From the NCBI GenBank assembly GCA_039180675.1, contig JBCDDC010000005.1, forward strand, positions 62,001 to 126,000: DNA of 64,000 nt. The letters run 5' to 3'. Under the pieces are notes generated by a model, which was given only the letters and a program-made list of their open reading frames with translations, was not told the origin of the DNA and made no database searches. The DNA comes from Thermohalobaculum sp039180675. Its GTDB lineage: Bacteria > Pseudomonadota > Alphaproteobacteria > Rhodobacterales > Rhodobacteraceae. The position numbers and the translations under genes are program-made. Shown in pieces: positions 53,840 through 62,493 of the stretch (its first letter is position 1; each line of letters opens with the position of its first letter).

Positions 53840-54784
53840 TCAGGCGGCGGAGCGGACAGGATCATGCCCGGCAATGCAGCGCACATGCCGATGATCGGTG
53901 CCGCAGCAGCCGCCCAGAACCCGGATGTTGGGGAGGCGCGACAGAAGCTCGGCGCTGAGTTGACCGAGTTCGACGGGGTCGCCGTCGTCCAGCACCTCGG
54001 CCGCATCAAGCTCCGCATGGCTCATGCGGGACGCGTTCGAGCGGATACCCCCGATCCGGAGCGTCCAGTCCGCGCTGGTATCGAGCACATCGCGGAAGTG
54101 ATCCGGATGGGCGCAGTTGATCATGTAGTAGATCGGGCACTTCTCGGTTGCCGCGTCGACTTCGGCGATGGCGTCGCACAGGGCTTGGCCCGACGGCAGG
54201 CACCCATCCGTCTCCAGCGTGAAGGCGATGGCGACGGGAACGTCGATCTCTGCCGCCGCCTGTACGATGCCAAGCGCTTCTTCCGCATGGGTCATGGTCA
54301 TCGCGGTGATCAGATCCACCCCGGCATTGCCCAAGGCATGGATCTGCGGCGCGTGGATCCTGAAAGCGTCCCGGGACGCGATCACCGTGTCGGGCGCATA
54401 CGCGTCACCCGCGGGTCCGACCAGACCGTTGATCAGGATCGGACAGTCTTCGGTCTCATGCTGTGCGCGCAGGCCCGAGACGAAGGAGACTGCGCGTTCG
54501 TTGGTCTCCATTACCTCGGACAGGGTTTGGCTGAGCGGCTCTGCCCATGCCGCGCCCGCGCGCCAGGTGGGTGCATCCATGATGAACCCGCGGCCCGTCG
54601 ATTTTGCGATCTCGATGAACTGTTCGAAATACGCCGACAGGTCTGCCCGTCCCTGATCGGTATCCAGAAGAACCGCTGCGGAGAAACAGGGCAGCTCATA
54701 CCCCTTGTCGAACGTCAGAAATGTCTCGAGCCCTCCGTCGGAGAGGAAGAAGCGGCCGGTTTCCGTAAGTCGTTGAATTCGCAT
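53840..54784 (-). CDS. Homocysteine S-methyltransferase
   Basis: A 314-residue Pfam S-methyl_trans barrel enzyme. It begins with LSDGGLETFLTF and carries the zinc ligands near the C-terminus in LGGCCGTDHRHV (adjacent cysteines), with a further cysteine in the INCAHPDHF block. It would methylate homocysteine to methionine from S-methylmethionine or a betaine. The frame is open to 54973, but ATG 54784 follows a GAGGAC site and begins with the family sequence. It is divergent from the tetR gene. Confidence 0.88.
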   Translation of the reverse strand: MRIQRLTETGRFFLSDGGLETFLTFDKGYELPCFSAAVLLDTDQGRADLSAYFEQFIEIAKSTGRGFIMDAPTWRAGAAWAEPLSQTLSEVMETNERAVSFVSGLRAQHETEDCPILINGLVGPAGDAYAPDTVIASRDAFRIHAPQIHALGNAGVDLITAMTMTHAEEALGIVQAAAEIDVPVAIAFTLETDGCLPSGQALCDAIAEVDAATEKCPIYYMINCAHPDHFRDVLDTSADWTLRIGGIRSNASRMSHAELDAAEVLDDGDPVELGQLSAELLSRLPNIRVLGGCCGTDHRHVRCIAGHDPVRSAA

Positions 54785-54971
54785 CGAAGCTGTCCTCGTG
54801 GGTTGATGCGAAGGGGGTAGTCTCTCAGAGCCTCGGCAAACAGTCGCCCCGTGGTTCGGTTGTGTGAGATTTATTTTTGCAGTAATTTCAGTGGGTAAGC
54901 GCTGAAGGGGCAGGCGCGCATGGCCAGACTGCGACGCGAACTGGACTCGCAGTACAGGAGGAGCGCCGGAC

Positions 54972-55586
54972 ATGGATCAGAAAGTCGACACGCGCAGTCG
55001 CATTCTCGATATCGCCGAGGCGGCTGTTCTGGAGAAGGGCTTCGAGGCGACCTCGATCGAAGAGATCGTCGCTGGCGCCCAGATCTCGCGCAGCGGCTTC
55101 TTCTACCATTTCAAGGACAAGAACGCCTTGGCCCGGGCGATGCTCGAGCGGTACATCGAGGCCGAGAACGCGCTCTACGATGACTTGTTCGCGCGGGCCC
55201 GCGAACTGAACGACGATCCGCTACACTGCATGCTCATCGGGCTGAAGCTGCTGGCCGAGATGCTCGAGGAGATGCCCACGGGCCATCCCGGCTGCGTCAT
55301 CGCCTCGACCGCCTATCAGGACCGGCTGTTCGATGAGGGCGTGCGGGAGCTCAACCGGCAAGCGATCCTCGGTTGGCGCAAACGGTTCCGGGGCATGTTC
55401 GAGGAGATCGCGGAGGTCTACCAGCCGCGTGAGGCTGTGAACATGGACGCGTTGGGTGACATGGTGTCCAGCGTGGTGGAAGGCGGTCTGGTTCTGCAGC
55501 GCGCCTTGCGCGAGCATAACAATGCCTCCGAACAGATCATGCTGTTCCGAACCTATCTGAAATTGCTCTTTGCTTCGAAGGCCTGA
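54972..55586 (+). CDS. TetR/AcrR-family transcriptional regulator
   Basis: A 204-residue regulator. The N-terminal helix-turn-helix covers residues 8-55 (RSRILDIAEAAVLEKGFEATSIEEIVAGAQISRSGFFYHF), ending in the typical FYHFKDK. The C-terminal ligand domain (about 75-200) is helical and unassigned. It lies between the divergent homocysteine methyltransferase and the phosphonate-type importer operon, and could control either. An upstream GGAGGAGCG ribosome site supports the ATG. Confidence 0.92.
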   Translation: MDQKVDTRSRILDIAEAAVLEKGFEATSIEEIVAGAQISRSGFFYHFKDKNALARAMLERYIEAENALYDDLFARARELNDDPLHCMLIGLKLLAEMLEEMPTGHPGCVIASTAYQDRLFDEGVRELNRQAILGWRKRFRGMFEEIAEVYQPREAVNMDALGDMVSSVVEGGLVLQRALREHNNASEQIMLFRTYLKLLFASKA

Positions 55587-55983
55587 GCTGCAAGCGTTTC
55601 CGGCCGCGATGGCATCTCCTCTGTCGGAACGTCTATTGGGAGCGCTGGCGCGAGTGGATTGAAGCTCGCCGGGTCTCGCCCGAGGACTTCGGGCGTTGTC
55701 GAACCGATGACGGTCGCCGCCTGCATATTTCATAAGCCTCAGTAGCTGCACCCGTGGCGAGTTCGTCGATGGCGAGAGCTTCTGCAAGTTACGAGAGGTG
55801 GCAGCGCCGGTAACGTGCCAGACGGCCGCTTCGCGCTCTTGGGTGTCCGCCATCGGCTCCAGAAGTCATTGTGGTGTTGGACCCGAGCCAGCGAATCCAC
55901 TAACAATTTATTCGGGTAAAAAAATCCTGGCTGCTCAGCATCATCCATCTAATCTGCAAAACCATAAAAATGGGAGGAACACG
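55587..55983. other. Long leader before the importer operon
   Basis: A 397-base stretch with no coding frame of merit. GC falls in the last 100 bases (around 55890-55980), which probably contain the promoter of the binding-protein gene. The AAAAAT-rich run just before GGGAGGAAC at 55973-55981 leads into the start. No clear inverted repeat for a TetR site was seen. Confidence 0.45.
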
Positions 55984-56958
55984 ATGAAACTTGATCTCAA
56001 ACTGCTGATCGGAGCATCCGCGATTGCTTTGCTTTCGCTTTCCGGCGGTGCGTCGGCGGCAGATTGCCCGCGGGGCGACCTTGACGAGCGGTTCTGCGAT
56101 GTCGATGGCGACCTGATCGCAGATATCCCCACAGATCCTGCAGCTCAGATCGATCCCGACACGCTTATCTTTGCCTACACACCCGTCGAGGACCCGGCCG
56201 TCTACAAGACAGCCTGGTCTGACTTCCTGGAGCATCTCGAAGCAAAGACGGGCAAGGACGTCGTCTTCTTCCCGGTCCAGAACAACGCCGCGCAGATTGA
56301 GGCGATGCGTTCGGGCCGCCTGCATATCGCGGGCTTCAACACCGGATCTAATCCGCTGGCGGTGAACTGCGCCGGTTTCCGGCCCTTCACCATCATGGCC
56401 TCGAAAGACGGCAACTTCGGCTATGAGATGGAGATCATCACCTATCCCGGCTCGGGCATCGACAAGGTCGAGGATATCGCGGGCAAACAGCTCGCCTTCA
56501 CGTCGCCGACCTCGAACTCCGGCTTCAAGGCACCTTCTGCGATCCTGAAAGCGGATTACAACATGGTGCCTGAGCGGGATTTCGAACCGGTCTTCTCCGG
56601 CAAGCACGACAACTCGATCCTTGGCGTCGCCAACAAGGACTACAAGGCCGCCTCGATTGCCAACTCGGTGAAGTCGCGGATGATTTCGCGCGATGTGATC
56701 AAGGAAGACGACGTCATCACGATCTACAAGTCGCAGACGTTCCCGACCACGGGGTTCGGCACGGTCTACAACCTGACGCCCGAGCTTCAGGCGAACATCC
56801 GGGATGCGTTCTTCAGCTTTGAATGGGAAGGCACCACACTCGAGGCCGAGTTTTCCAAGTCGAATGAGGGCCAGTTCCTCGAGATGACCTACCAGGAATT
56901 CTGGGAAGTGATCCGCAAGATCGACGCGGCGAACGGCGTCTCGTACGCCTGCGAGTGA
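55984..56958 (+). CDS. phnD: Phosphonate/phosphate-ester ABC transporter, binding protein
   Basis: A 324-residue periplasmic binding protein, with signal peptide 1-25 (ending GGASA). Its mature part contains DTLIFAYTPVEDPAVYKTAWSDFLEHLEAKTGKDV, the lead segment of PhnD proteins, and later AGFNTGSNPL, FTSPTSNSGFKAP (a serine-rich phosphonate pocket) and FSGKHDNSILGVA. It captures a phosphonate-like or phosphorylated compound. Gene order with phnC and two phnE supports this. The family also transports phosphite and phosphate esters, so the ligand is open. Confidence 0.9.
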   Translation: MKLDLKLLIGASAIALLSLSGGASAADCPRGDLDERFCDVDGDLIADIPTDPAAQIDPDTLIFAYTPVEDPAVYKTAWSDFLEHLEAKTGKDVVFFPVQNNAAQIEAMRSGRLHIAGFNTGSNPLAVNCAGFRPFTIMASKDGNFGYEMEIITYPGSGIDKVEDIAGKQLAFTSPTSNSGFKAPSAILKADYNMVPERDFEPVFSGKHDNSILGVANKDYKAASIANSVKSRMISRDVIKEDDVITIYKSQTFPTTGFGTVYNLTPELQANIRDAFFSFEWEGTTLEAEFSKSNEGQFLEMTYQEFWEVIRKIDAANGVSYACE

Positions 56959-56969
56959 CCCTGAAATGT

Positions 56970-56995
56970 AAAGCAGGTCCAACCGGGCCTGCTTT
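56970..56995 (+). terminator. Hairpin between phnD and phnC
   Basis: An 11-base stem (AAAGCAGGTCC and GGGCCTGCTTT, one G-U pair) around AACC, 12 bases after the phnD stop. It is followed later by a CTTTTT run. It could attenuate transcription, or protect the phnD message so that binding protein is made in excess. Confidence 0.7.
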
Positions 56996-57031
56996 GCACC
57001 CTGCTTTTTGGGGCGAGAGGAGGGGAGCTTC

Positions 57032-57826
57032 ATGCTGCGCCTTCAGAAGCTGACAAAGACCTACAAGACCGGCGATCAGGCGCTGAAAGCCATCGATCTG
57101 GAGGTGCCGAAGGGCCAGGTGCTGGCGCTGATCGGGCCGTCGGGCGCCGGCAAATCCACCATGATCCGCTGCATCAATCGACTGGTCGAGCCGACCGGCG
57201 GTGATGTCTGGCTGGACGACAAGGAGCTCACGCGCCTCGGCTCAGGCGCCTTGCGCAAGGCGCGCCGCTCGATGGGTATGATCTTCCAGGAGTACGCACT
57301 GGTCGAGCGTCTGACCGTGATGGAAAACGTCCTGTCGGGCCGGCTTGGCTATGTTGGTTTCTGGAGGAGTTTTCTGAGGAGGTTCCCGCAATCCGATATC
57401 GACGAGGCGTTCCGCCTGCTCGACCGGGTGGAGCTTCTGCACATGGCGGATAAACGCGCCGACGAACTCTCGGGCGGCCAGCGGCAGCGGGTGGGGATCT
57501 GCCGGGCGCTGATCCAGAACCCCAAGCTTCTGCTTGTCGATGAGCCGACCGCCTCGCTGGACCCGAAGACAAGCCGCCAGATCATGCGGCTGATCACCGA
57601 GCTCTGCCACGAGCGCGGCCTGGCGGCGATCATCAACATCCACGACGTCGCTCTGGCGCGGATGTTCGTGCCACGCGTCGTTGGCCTGCGGTTCGGCGAG
57701 ATCGTCTTCGACGGCCCGCCCACCGGCCTGACGCCCGAGAAACTGACGGAGATCTACGGCGAGGAGGACTGGGAGGCGACGATCGAGGTCGTCGAGGATG
57801 ACGACGAGGTCAAGGCCGCAGAATGA
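57032..57826 (+). CDS. phnC: Phosphonate-type ABC transporter ATPase
   Basis: A 264-residue ATPase. Walker A is GPSGAGKST at 35-43, the signature is LSGGQRQRVGICRAL, and Walker B is LLLVDEPTASLD. The H-loop is in NIHDVALA. Conservation of FQEYALVERLTVMENVLSGRLG is a strong PhnC marker. It starts after GGAGGGGAG. The gene overlaps phnE1 by four bases (ATGA). Confidence 0.94.
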   Translation: MLRLQKLTKTYKTGDQALKAIDLEVPKGQVLALIGPSGAGKSTMIRCINRLVEPTGGDVWLDDKELTRLGSGALRKARRSMGMIFQEYALVERLTVMENVLSGRLGYVGFWRSFLRRFPQSDIDEAFRLLDRVELLHMADKRADELSGGQRQRVGICRALIQNPKLLLVDEPTASLDPKTSRQIMRLITELCHERGLAAIINIHDVALARMFVPRVVGLRFGEIVFDGPPTGLTPEKLTEIYGEEDWEATIEVVEDDDEVKAAE

Positions 57827-58638
57827 ACCACCGCGAACTGGACGACATGCTGGGCAAGGGCTGGCGCAAGCCGCCCTTCATCAAGAACCCCGCCCTGCGC
57901 TGGGGCCTCGCCGCCGGCTTTGTCGCCTATCTGATTGCTGCCTACATGACCATCGAGGTCGATTGGGGACGGGTTTATGATGGGTTGGATCGCGGCCGGC
58001 AGTTTGTCCTCGCCTTCACCCAGCCGGATTTCCTGTCCCGGGCCACGGATATCTGGGAGGGCTTGCTGGAGAGCATCGTGATGACCGTGGCGGCATCCGT
58101 CGTGGGCATCGCGATCTCCATCCCGATCGGACTTGGCGCAGCGCGCAACATCGCACCGCTGCCAGTCTATCTGATCTGCCGCGGTATCGTTGCGATCAGC
58201 CGTGCGCTGCAGGAGATCATCGTCGCGATCCTGTTGGTCGCAATCTTCGGGTTCGGCCCGCTGGCCGGGTTCCTGACGCTTTCCTTCGCGACCATCGGCT
58301 TCCTGTCCAAACTGCTGGCGGAGGACATAGAGGCGATGGACAAGGCACAGGCCGAGGCGATCAAGGCCTCGGGCGCGCGCTGGCTGCAGTGGATTAATTA
58401 CGGCGTGCAGCCACAGGTGATGCCGCGGCTGGTTGGTCTCTCCATGTACCGCATCGACATCAACTTTCGCGAAAGCGCCATTCTCGGGCTTGTCGGCGCG
58501 GGCGGGATCGGCGCGACTCTGAACACCGCCTTCGACCGTTATGAATACGGCACCGCCGCAGCGATCCTTCTGTTGATCATCGGGATCGTCATGGCGCTGG
58601 AGTACCTTTCAGGCATCATCCGCGCGAGGGTCCAGTAA
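57823..58638 (+). CDS. phnE: Phosphonate-type ABC permease 1
   Basis: A 271-residue permease with about six membrane spans. The EAA-loop region, AEAIKASGARWLQWINYGVQPQVMPRLVGLSMYRIDINFRESAILGLVGAGGIG, is typical of PhnE. ILGLVGAGGIG binds the ATPase. The N-terminus is extended and hydrophilic. It is coupled by overlap at both ends. Confidence 0.92.
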   Translation: MNHRELDDMLGKGWRKPPFIKNPALRWGLAAGFVAYLIAAYMTIEVDWGRVYDGLDRGRQFVLAFTQPDFLSRATDIWEGLLESIVMTVAASVVGIAISIPIGLGAARNIAPLPVYLICRGIVAISRALQEIIVAILLVAIFGFGPLAGFLTLSFATIGFLSKLLAEDIEAMDKAQAEAIKASGARWLQWINYGVQPQVMPRLVGLSMYRIDINFRESAILGLVGAGGIGATLNTAFDRYEYGTAAAILLLIIGIVMALEYLSGIIRARVQ

Positions 58639-59453
58639 TGCCGGTCACGCAAATCGGCGAAGCGCAAGGCTGGAAGCTGCGCACCACGAATGAAAGCCTT
58701 GTCCGCTGGTTTGGGTGGCTGATCGGCGTGGCGGTCTTCGTGGTCTGCTGGCAGCGCATCTCCGAGTCGACCACGTGGTTCTTCGTTTGGGATGCCCCGC
58801 GTATCGCTGGTGATATCTGGACGCGGGCCACGCCGCCTCGTTGGGAATACATCACCCAGCTTGGTCAGCCGATCTGGGACACGCTGAACATCGCGACGCT
58901 GGGTACGATGATCGCGCTTTGCCTTGCGGTTCCGGTGGCGTTTCTCGCGGCCCGCAATACGACGCCGTCGGCGTTGTTTGTTCGGCCGGTCGCGCTGTTG
59001 ATTATCGTGTCCACCCGCTCGATCAACTCGCTGATCTGGGCGCTGCTCTTGATCGCCATCATCGGGCCCGGTGTGTTCGCGGGGGTGATTGCCATCGCGA
59101 TCCGTTCCATCGGCTTCTGCGCAAAGCTGCTCTACGAGGCGATTGAGGAGATTGACCGCACGCAGGTCGAGGCGATTACCGCAACCGGCGCGTCTCGCTG
59201 GCAGGTCATGGCCTATGGCATCGTTCCGCAGATCCTGCCGGCCTTTGCCGGGATCGCGGTGTTCCGCTGGGACATCAACATTCGCGAGTCCACCGTGCTT
59301 GGGCTGGTTGGCGCAGGCGGCATCGGGCTTCAGCTCTCGGCCTCGCTGAACGTGCTCGCCTGGCCGCAGGTTAGCCTGATCCTGATCGTCATTCTGGCAG
59401 CGGTGGTCATCAGCGAATGGGTGTCGGCAAAGGTTCGGGCTGCCATCATATGA
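58638..59453 (+). CDS. phnE: Phosphonate-type ABC permease 2
   Basis: A 271-residue second permease, related to the first. Hydrophobic helices surround the loop VEAITATGASRWQVMAYGIVPQILPAFAGIAVFRWDINIRESTVLGLVGAGGIG. The pair would form a heterodimeric channel. It overlaps phnE1 by one base and the following HAD gene by four. Confidence 0.92.
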   Translation: MPVTQIGEAQGWKLRTTNESLVRWFGWLIGVAVFVVCWQRISESTTWFFVWDAPRIAGDIWTRATPPRWEYITQLGQPIWDTLNIATLGTMIALCLAVPVAFLAARNTTPSALFVRPVALLIIVSTRSINSLIWALLLIAIIGPGVFAGVIAIAIRSIGFCAKLLYEAIEEIDRTQVEAITATGASRWQVMAYGIVPQILPAFAGIAVFRWDINIRESTVLGLVGAGGIGLQLSASLNVLAWPQVSLILIVILAAVVISEWVSAKVRAAII

Positions 59454-60355
59454 TCACCCTCACTGCCGAGGATGCGTTCTCCGCCTACGAGGCGGTGAGA
59501 CATCGATTGCCCTCGGCAGCCGTTTCGGACAATGCGCCCCGGCTTGCCAGGTCGCTCGAGGATATCTCAGGGGAGTTTGACGCTTTCCTCCTGGACGCGT
59601 TCGGTGTCCTTAATATCGGCGAGACGCCCATCGCGGGCACGAGGGAGCGCATCGACGACCTGAGAGACGCGGGCAAGCGCGTGCTGGTCGTCTCCAATGC
59701 AGCCAGCCTGCCCCATGACGATCTTGTCGAGAAATACCGGCGGCTTGGCTATCAGTTCGATCCCGAGGACATCATTACCAGCCGTCTAGCCCTGGCAGCC
59801 GCAATTGGCCGCCAAGGTGTGAAGCGCTGGGGCGTCATGTGTGCTGAGAACACCCGCCTCGGGGATCTGGGTGACCTAAGGGCGCTCGTGCTTGAGGACG
59901 ATGCGCAACCCTATGAAGACGTCGATGGCTTTCTCCTTATCGGCAGCGGATCCTGGACCGAGACGCGTCAGGTGATGCTCGAATCCGCTCTTTGGTCCGC
60001 ACCGCGCCCGGTCTTGGTCGCAAACCCGGATATCGTCGCCCCGCGGGAAACAGGCTTCTCTGCCGAACCGGGCCACTTCGCGCATCTTCTCGCAGACTGC
60101 ACTGGGGTTGCCCCTCAGTTTTTCGGCAAGCCCTTCGCCAACATCTTTGAGCTGGCCTTTGCCCGGCTAGGCGACATCCGGAAGGACCGTATCCTGATGG
60201 TTGGAGACAGCCTTCACACCGACATTCTGGGCGCACAAGCCGTGGGCGTGGCATCTGCGCTTGTGGCGGATTACGGCTTCTTCGCTGGCGCTGATGTGCA
60301 TGGGGCGATCGAGCAGGCGGGCATCGTGCCGGATTTCATCCTGGATCGACCCTAG
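59450..60355 (+). CDS. HAD-IIA (NagD-like) hydrolase of the importer operon
   Basis: A 301-residue HAD-superfamily protein. The nucleophile loop is LLDAFGVLN with Asp49, but position +2 is Phe51, where phosphatases have a second Asp. LVVSNAAS (motif II), a C2-type cap and MVGDSLHTDILGA (motif IV) follow. ATG 59450 overlaps the permease stop. The location suggests it acts on the imported compound. Other HAD-IIA proteins with Trp or Phe at +2 exist without known function. Phosphonatase (DxA) also lacks this residue, so C-P cleavage is conceivable but unproven. Confidence 0.8.
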   Translation: MITLTAEDAFSAYEAVRHRLPSAAVSDNAPRLARSLEDISGEFDAFLLDAFGVLNIGETPIAGTRERIDDLRDAGKRVLVVSNAASLPHDDLVEKYRRLGYQFDPEDIITSRLALAAAIGRQGVKRWGVMCAENTRLGDLGDLRALVLEDDAQPYEDVDGFLLIGSGSWTETRQVMLESALWSAPRPVLVANPDIVAPRETGFSAEPGHFAHLLADCTGVAPQFFGKPFANIFELAFARLGDIRKDRILMVGDSLHTDILGAQAVGVASALVADYGFFAGADVHGAIEQAGIVPDFILDRP

Positions 60356-60450
60356 CTGGTAAGCACCCTCGAGTGACGATTGTCGACGGTCGGCTGCGAA
60401 ATGAGGGATCCAATTGGGAAGCTGCGCCACTGGGCTATGGGCCGCCTTTG

Positions 60451-62493
60451 TCATCCGATCTTTCGTGGGACATTCTTGATCCAACTCTGTTGGTGGATCT
60501 GGTCCGCGTTCCAGGTCACCGACAGATCGCCGTTCAACTGAAACGCGCACCGATCGGTCGTGACCGACACATGGCACCGAATGGATGCGGTGCCGTCCGG
60601 GCGGTCGATCCGCATCCGATGCGTGACCTCGGCACTTGCTGTGAGCGGATCGGCGACATCCAATGCCTGCTTGAAGGTCGTCTCAATTCCTAGCGTGACA
60701 TCAAGCTCGGGGAACCGGATCTGCAGCTTCGGTTGGTGCCAGGAGGTCTTTCGGCAGCCGTTTTTCACCGAGGCGTGCCGCTGAAGCTTTGGGGTTGCGA
60801 GCCATTCGTGATGTTGGGATTGTGGCTCCGGCAGGGCGAATGGCTTTCCAAGACCGGGCGGGTCTTCGTAAGTCACAGGGAGACGCAGCGCACATTCTTC
60901 AAGCGCGAGGCTCAGTCGGGTGGGCGTCGGCGAGGGCCAGATCCAGGGCCAGTAGCTGGCGGAGAGCGCGAGGCGGATGCGATGGCCAGGCTGGAATCGG
61001 TAAACCGTCGTTGGGAAGCGCAGGGTGATCCTGCGGGCGACCCCAGGCGTCATCGGCTCCGCCGTCTCGTCATCAGCAGAAACCGCAAGATTGGCAGCGG
61101 CCAGACCGACCCGGGCGACGCGACCGTCGCTCGCCACATCGTTCAGACGCAGAACGATCTGACCCAGAGGCTGATCGGAGGAGATCACGAGGACGACCTC
61201 GGTCGCGCCGATCAGTGTGATCGCGTCGTTCAACGGGTCCGAGTCAAAGACCAGGGCGGCCTCGTCGTCGACACCTTGATCCAAGGGCAGTCCCCCGTAT
61301 CTGCCAAAATAGCCGGTGTCCCCAGCACTGTGCCCGACGGTCAGGTTGTACGGGACTGTTGCAGTCTCCGGTTTCGAAATCGGGGCCTGCATGAGGCCTA
61401 GATTCGATGGGAAGAGCGTCTTGATGGTCGTGTTGGCTGCGCCCTCCGAAAGCTCTATCCACTCGCCCGTGCGGACATCCAGCGCATCGCCGGGCTCATC
61501 GAAGCTGCGCTGCCAGAGACGCAGCTTTGGCCATGGGGCGGGCGGTGGTGCATTCTGCAACCAGTGGTCCCACCATTCTGTCGCTTCCTGCTGAAAGCCG
61601 ATCCCAGGTCCGGGATGCGCCGCGTCCGGATAGTGATGACCCCAAGGGCCGACGATGCCCCAAACCATCTCCGGGTTCAGGCTGGCCAGCGTCATCACGG
61701 AGTTCGAGTACCGGTCGGACCAGCCTCCCACCATCAAGGCCGGACAGCTCAGCCGATCCGCTTGGTCCACCACCGAGCCATGTTTCCAGTAGGGCGTCCG
61801 CGCCTCCTCCCGGATCCAGGCTTCCAGAGGAAAGGTGATATGCGCCAGCCGGTCCAGCCAGCGCGTGTACCAGTCATCGTCATTTGGAGATGGCGGCGCC
61901 GCGAGAATGGCGGGCAGGGTCGCCCCCCACTCGATACTGTCGGTCAGCAGGAGACCGCCCATGTGGTGAATGTCATCGTGATAGCGGTCATGGGTTGCGC
62001 AAACCGCGATAATCGCCTTCAGCGCCGGTGGCGCGTCAACGGCGGCTTGCAGGCTGGCAGTGCCGCCCCAGGATGTGCCGAACATGCCGACCGAGCCGTT
62101 GCACCAGGGCTGTGCCGCGATCCACGTGATGACCTCGCGGGCGTCGCTCAGTTCGGCATCGCTGTACATGTCGGGCATGTGGCCTTCGCTGTCGCCCGAG
62201 CCGCGCATGTCGACCCGCAGCGACGCGTAGCCGTGCTTGGCGAAGTAGGGATGGTTGCGCTCATCCCGGGCACGGGTGAGGTCGGATTTGCGGTAGGGGA
62301 TGTATTCGAACACGGCCGGAACGGCCGCCGCATCGGCCCTGCTAGGCAGCCAGATCCGGGCCGAGAGGCGGACACCGTCGGACATCGGGATCCAGACATG
62401 CTCGATCACGCGCGCGGGTGGTGTCTGGACCTGCATCGCGGGCTCTTCGAGGAAGGCCTGAACCGGGGTCGTCCCCCCGGCCCTGCCAGCCAT
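60451..62493 (-). CDS. CocE/NonD-family hydrolase (S15-like)
   Basis: About 680 residues. The alpha/beta domain has DGVRLSARIWLP near the start, RVDMRGSGDSEG, and the nucleophile elbow GMFGTSWGG. WGHHYPD near residue 300 supplies the likely catalytic His region. A C-terminal jelly-roll (X-Pro peptidase C-terminal type) holds RITLRFPTTVYRFQPGHRIRLALSASYWPWIWP. Members hydrolyse esters, amides or Xaa-Pro peptides. The start ATG 62493 forms TGATG with the upstream stop; GTG 62508 and ATG 62436 are alternatives. Coupling to a peptide-type binding protein suggests use of an imported peptide or amide. Confidence 0.85.
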   Translation of the reverse strand: MAGRAGGTTPVQAFLEEPAMQVQTPPARVIEHVWIPMSDGVRLSARIWLPSRADAAAVPAVFEYIPYRKSDLTRARDERNHPYFAKHGYASLRVDMRGSGDSEGHMPDMYSDAELSDAREVITWIAAQPWCNGSVGMFGTSWGGTASLQAAVDAPPALKAIIAVCATHDRYHDDIHHMGGLLLTDSIEWGATLPAILAAPPSPNDDDWYTRWLDRLAHITFPLEAWIREEARTPYWKHGSVVDQADRLSCPALMVGGWSDRYSNSVMTLASLNPEMVWGIVGPWGHHYPDAAHPGPGIGFQQEATEWWDHWLQNAPPPAPWPKLRLWQRSFDEPGDALDVRTGEWIELSEGAANTTIKTLFPSNLGLMQAPISKPETATVPYNLTVGHSAGDTGYFGRYGGLPLDQGVDDEAALVFDSDPLNDAITLIGATEVVLVISSDQPLGQIVLRLNDVASDGRVARVGLAAANLAVSADDETAEPMTPGVARRITLRFPTTVYRFQPGHRIRLALSASYWPWIWPSPTPTRLSLALEECALRLPVTYEDPPGLGKPFALPEPQSQHHEWLATPKLQRHASVKNGCRKTSWHQPKLQIRFPELDVTLGIETTFKQALDVADPLTASAEVTHRMRIDRPDGTASIRCHVSVTTDRCAFQLNGDLSVTWNADQIHQQSWIKNVPRKIG

